7,239 nt of DNA from Candidatus Njordarchaeota archaeon. GTDB lineage: Archaea > Thermoproteota > JANJXX01 > Panguiarchaeales > Panguiarchaeaceae. The notes under the pieces are model-generated. The model made no database searches. It was not told the origin of the DNA and saw only the letters and a list, made by a program, of their open reading frames with translations. The first letter of the stretch is position 1. Each line of letters begins with the position of its first letter. Positions 6,536 through 7,239 of the stretch are shown here, one piece after another. A program made the position numbers and the translations under genes. Location of the stretch: NCBI GenBank assembly GCA_029855985.1, contig JAGSHR010000153.1:1-7239 (forward strand), in the 5' to 3' direction.

Positions 6536-6571
6536 TTTTAATCCACCATGGAAAAGCTGAACAATGGAAGT

Positions 6572-7239
6572 TTACTGGTCATAGAAATAAATATAAAGTT
6601 CTGTCTTATTAAAATTATTACCTAGAGAACCACCATCAGTAGATCTTAACTCAAATCTTTTTTTGCCAAATAGAGTTTCTATTTTAGATCTGATTTCCTC
6701 CCTATTAAAGTAAAAAACCCTATAAGGTATCGGTAAGATAGAATCTGATTTTATTAAATCCAACCATCGCGGCTTATTTATAGTTATTCTGTTTTCCTCG
6801 ATAAATATTTTTGAATTCCTATAGAGTAACGACACTTTTTCAATCAACTCGCTGTGAACCAAGGATATTATTTGCCAGTCATTTAGCCTACTGTCTATCA
6901 AAGCTTTGAAATTATCAATTTTAGTTACAGAGAAAATTGATCCAATGTAACTGTCATCTACGATTTGAAAAGATATTTTATGTATCTGATCGTTCACAGT
7001 GAAAAAACTCAAATCACCTTTCCCATCCATTAATCCAAATACACCCTCGCCATAATTTTGATACGTTCTTAGGTCAGTAAGGGAAGGTATTAAGCTTACT
7101 TGGTCTTCAACGAAAGGGTGACTGTGAAGGTTTCCGATAACTTTCACACCAATTGGTAAACTGTTATATAACAAGATTTTTTGTTCTGGATTGCTAAGTA
7201 TAAAAGAACTTGATCTCTCCACGTAATCGTATTCTATAA
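6572..7239 (-). CDS. JAMM/MPN (JAB1) metalloprotease-like protein, deubiquitinase-type (5' partial)
   Basis: The frame stays open through the window edge (I-E-Y-D-Y-V-E-R...), so the GTG at 7222 is probably internal and the N-terminus is missing. Counting from that GTG, the zinc motif is G-N-L-H-S-H-P (H33, H35), followed by P-S-L-T-D with D50. This is the H-x-H-(x)n-S-x-x-D signature of JAMM isopeptidases, preceded by the usual helix and strand (SNPEQKIL...GVKVIG). The spacing from H35 to D50 (14 residues) is about four longer than in typical short archaeal JAMM proteins. The upstream catalytic Glu should lie in the missing part. A further 120 residues or so after the JAMM core (about 95-216) are unrecognised and could bind substrate or partner. 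JAMM enzymes remove ubiquitin-like proteins from targets or process their C-termini; the E1-like gene is on the opposite strand 1.2 kb away. Sec61-beta follows on the same strand. Confidence 0.85.
   Translation of the reverse strand, partial: IEYDYVERSSSFILSNPEQKILLYNSLPIGVKVIGNLHSHPFVEDQVSLIPSLTDLRTYQNYGEGVFGLMDGKGDLSFFTVNDQIHKISFQIVDDSYIGSIFSVTKIDNFKALIDSRLNDWQIISLVHSELIEKVSLLYRNSKIFIEENRITINKPRWLDLIKSDSILPIPYRVFYFNREEIRSKIETLFGKKRFELRSTDGGSLGNNFNKTELYIYFYDQ
6590..6597 (-). promoter_or_regulatory. Candidate TATA box for Sec61-beta
   Basis: On the minus strand, AGAACTTTATATTTAT contains TTTATATT (complement of 6590-6597), a good archaeal TATA box with purine-rich BRE-like bases before it. 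Transcription would be expected to start about 25 nt downstream, near 6567, leaving a leader of about 30 nt that contains the GGTGGAT ribosome site. The box lies inside the last codons of the JAMM gene, where Tyr/Ile codons could produce it by chance. Confidence 0.4.

Noticed and set aside
6538..6549. Minus-strand ATG-GTG-GAT-TAA mini-ORF before Sec61-beta
   Set aside because: Three codons only; its bases are better explained as the GGTGGAT ribosome site of Sec61-beta.
7220..7222. GTG as the start codon of the JAMM gene
   Set aside because: The frame continues open to the window edge, and the N-terminal part of the JAMM fold, including the catalytic Glu, is absent after this GTG.
1..7239. 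tRNA, rRNA, CRISPR array, insertion sequence or attachment site
   Set aside because: No cloverleaf, repeated spacer pattern, transposase or terminal repeats seen; almost every base is coding. The largest non-coding gap is 36 nt (6536-6571).

Overview
The window is archaeal and most likely from a hyperthermophilic member of the Thermoproteota (Crenarchaeota). It carries an archaeal-type primase large subunit (PriL) and an archaeal/eukaryotic-type Sec61-beta translocon subunit. The DNA is AT-rich, arginine is mostly AGA/AGG, isoleucine is often ATA, and the proteins are rich in Lys, Glu and Ile and poor in Gln. A Desulfurococcales-like source is a guess from these traits, not a demonstrated assignment.

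Plus strand, positions 1-6320: six genes lie head to tail with no real intergenic space. Four junctions overlap (8, 8, 29 and 4 nt) and one has a 1-nt gap, so they probably form one translationally coupled transcription unit that begins outside the window. The order is: (1) the C-terminal two thirds of an SMC-family ATPase with SMC5/6-like hinge and head features, cut by the window start; (2) a 230-aa protein whose C-terminus resembles the kleisin winged helix; (3) a 196-aa tandem winged-helix protein of the size and layout of KITE subunits (ScpB / Nse1 / Nse3); (4) PriL, with its four Fe-S cysteines; (5) a UBA5-like E1 ubiquitin-like-protein activating enzyme; (6) an unrecognised 300-aa protein with an N-terminal helical/coiled-coil region and a C-terminal domain that reads as a AAA+ fold without its nucleotide-binding residues.

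Minus strand, positions 6317-7239: a JAMM/MPN metalloprotease-like gene, cut by the window end, is followed by Sec61-beta. A candidate promoter for Sec61-beta lies inside the end of the JAMM gene. The plus and minus units converge, and their stop codons overlap by 4 nt.

How the genes may work together: genes 1-3 look like a complete SMC-kleisin-KITE chromosome-organising complex, placed directly ahead of a core replication subunit. Genes 5 and 6 and the convergent JAMM gene look like activation, remodelling and deconjugation parts of a ubiquitin-like pathway. No ubiquitin-like modifier, E2 or RING protein is visible. In eukaryotes Smc5/6 is physically joined to SUMO and ubiquitin ligases (Nse2, Nse1), so an E1 in the operon of an SMC5/6-like complex is the most provocative feature here. 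That functional link is inference from gene order only.
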